From NCBI GenBank assembly GCA_015265235.1, contig JABZYJ010000108.1:1-6448 (forward strand): 6,448 nucleotides of DNA. The letters run 5' to 3'. Positions within the stretch are counted from its first letter, which is position 1; each line of letters starts with the position of its first letter. Below, in pieces: positions 5,499 through 6,448 of the stretch. Both the position numbers and the translations under genes were made by a program. The notes beneath the pieces are model-generated. The model worked only from the letters and a program-made list of their open reading frames with translations, ran no database searches and was not told where the DNA came from. Source of the DNA: Selenomonas sp. Lineage in GTDB: Bacteria > Bacillota > Negativicutes > Selenomonadales > Selenomonadaceae.

Positions 5499-6350
5499 AT
5501 GCGCTTTGACTATCACATGCATCTTGAGTACGGCTCGTACGATGAGGACTACGCGGAGGGATTCTTCCGTGCGGCAGAGCAGCGCGGTGTCTATGAGATC
5601 GGCTTTTCGGAGCACTCCCATACCTTTCCCGAGTTCGAGCAGCTCTACTATGATGATCTTATCTTGGACGACAGTGCTGTGGGGCAGTTTCAGCGGAAAT
5701 GGCTGAAAAAGAACAAGTTCAAGTACACGCTTGACGAGTATTTTTCCTTTATTGAAAAGCTGCGAAAAAAGCACAAGGTGCGCGCGGGCATCGAGGTCTG
5801 CAATTTCCGCGATCAGGCGGCGGTCACAAAGATCCTCTCTGCCTATCCGTTTGACTACGTGATCGGCTCGGTTCACTTCCTGCACGGCTGGGCATACGAT
5901 ACAGAGGCGATCGTGGCGGAGTGGGACAACCATCCGCTGACGGAGATCTACGAGTGGTATACGGAGGAGGCAGAGCATCTCGCGGCGACACATCTCTACG
6001 ACGTGCTCGGGCATCCGTTCAACATCCGCCTGTACCGTCACTTTCCGACGTTCGATGTGACGCCGTATCTTGAGCGCGTGGCAGCTGCGATGGCAGCGGC
6101 GGACATGATCGTCGATCTCAACACGGGGACGTACTATCGCTACCCGGTACACGAGTTTTCGCCGTATCCGGACTTTATGCGCGCGGCGCATGCGCACGGT
6201 CTGCCGCTCATCACGACCTCGGATGCGCACAAGCCCGAGGACTGTGCGCGCTATAATGAGGAGGCGGTGCAGTATGCCCGCTCCTTTGGCTATACGGAGC
6301 AGATTCACTTTACGGGCGGGCGCACGCGTGAGAGCGTCCCGCTGATCTGA
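5499..6350 (+). CDS. PHP-domain phosphatase, histidinol-phosphatase (HisK/HisJ) type
   Basis: A 283-residue cytoplasmic metal-dependent phosphoesterase of the polymerase-and-histidinol-phosphatase family; characterised relatives hydrolyse L-histidinol phosphate in histidine synthesis. Metal-ligand motifs appear in order: DYHMH (His6, His8), GFSEHSH (Glu38, His39, His41), GIEV (Glu99), GSVHFLHG (His126, His129), GHPFNI (His172) and TTSDAH (Asp242, His244). The set is complete, so the enzyme should be active. The GSVH and SEH context and the length fit the HisK-type subfamily better than PHP domains of polymerases or YcdX-like proteins. The ATG at 5499 has GAGGTG 4 nt upstream, overlapping the HAD stop region; the gap to the HAD gene is 8 nt. 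No other histidine-biosynthesis gene lies in the window, so the substrate call rests on family resemblance only and another phosphomonoester is possible. Confidence 0.85.
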   Translation: MRFDYHMHLEYGSYDEDYAEGFFRAAEQRGVYEIGFSEHSHTFPEFEQLYYDDLILDDSAVGQFQRKWLKKNKFKYTLDEYFSFIEKLRKKHKVRAGIEVCNFRDQAAVTKILSAYPFDYVIGSVHFLHGWAYDTEAIVAEWDNHPLTEIYEWYTEEAEHLAATHLYDVLGHPFNIRLYRHFPTFDVTPYLERVAAAMAAADMIVDLNTGTYYRYPVHEFSPYPDFMRAAHAHGLPLITTSDAHKPEDCARYNEEAVQYARSFGYTEQIHFTGGRTRESVPLI

Positions 6351-6448
6351 TGCGCAGTGACAAGGAATCGCTGATAAAATGAAGTCCGTCAGATTGGCGT
6401 AGATTTTTCGTCCGAACGAGGTGGAAAACCGGACGCAGAGTGGTGCTC
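6351..6448. other. Non-coding tail after the PHP gene, no clear gene
   Basis: No start codon with a ribosome binding site and no convincing intrinsic terminator is seen. A weak 6-bp hairpin (CAGTGA 6355-6360 with TCGCTG 6368-6373, one G-U) lies just after the stop but lacks a T-run. Further on, CGTCCG (6409-6414) and CGGACG (6430-6435) form a perfect inverted repeat with a 15-nt loop, next to T5 (6404-6408). The region continues past the window edge. Confidence 0.4.

Noticed and set aside
5415..6308. Long open frame of 297 codons on the - strand opposite the PHP gene
   Set aside because: Arg/Val/Leu-rich composition typical of the antisense of a G+C-rich gene, no recognised domain, and fully covered by a PHP gene with complete metal motifs.
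6351..6410. Intrinsic terminator after the PHP gene
   Set aside because: The hairpin at 6355-6373 is short and has no T-run; the T5 at 6404 follows only a 4-bp imperfect stem.
1..6448. CRISPR array, tRNA, rRNA, insertion sequence or phage signature
   Set aside because: No spaced direct repeats, no clover-leaf or rRNA-like stretch, and no transposase or integrase-like protein was found in either strand.

Overview
The window (about 57% G+C by eye) reads like a chromosomal piece of a Gram-positive-type or Negativicutes bacterium. Strong GGAGG-type ribosome binding sites, close gene packing and the family mix (NarL-type two-component system, family 1 solute-binding protein, Cof-type HAD phosphatases, mannose-family PTS EIIA, HisK-type PHP phosphatase) fit a Selenomonadaceae/Negativicutes genome. 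That assignment is inference from style, not a database match. All seven genes lie on the + strand.

Layout. Positions 2-4526 form one tight unit: a membrane sensor histidine kinase whose 5' end lies outside the window, a NarL/LuxR-type response regulator (4-nt ATGA overlap), a membrane-anchored extracellular solute-binding protein without a lipobox (8-nt overlap), a Cof-type HAD hydrolase (29-nt gap) and a stand-alone mannose-family PTS EIIA protein (14-nt gap). The unit ends at a strong intrinsic terminator (14-bp stem, T6 tail, 4573-4621). A second perfect 9-bp inverted repeat overlaps this hairpin and could compete with it. A near-ideal extended -10 promoter (TGTTATAAT, 4643-4651) then starts a second unit: another Cof-type HAD hydrolase with a GTG start (4687-5490) and a PHP-family phosphatase of histidinol-phosphatase type (5499-6350). 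The last 98 bases carry no supported gene.

How the genes may work together. The kinase has several membrane helices and no visible large extracytoplasmic ligand domain, while a translationally coupled, N-terminally anchored solute-binding protein follows it with no ABC permease genes after it. The simplest reading is a three-component sugar or nutrient sensor, with the binding protein presenting ligand state to the kinase. The HAD phosphatase and the EIIA in the same transcript would tie this to sugar-phosphate metabolism or PTS status. The parts are all known families; what deserves attention is the combination and the absence of transport partners (no ABC permease, no EIIB/C/D) inside the window.
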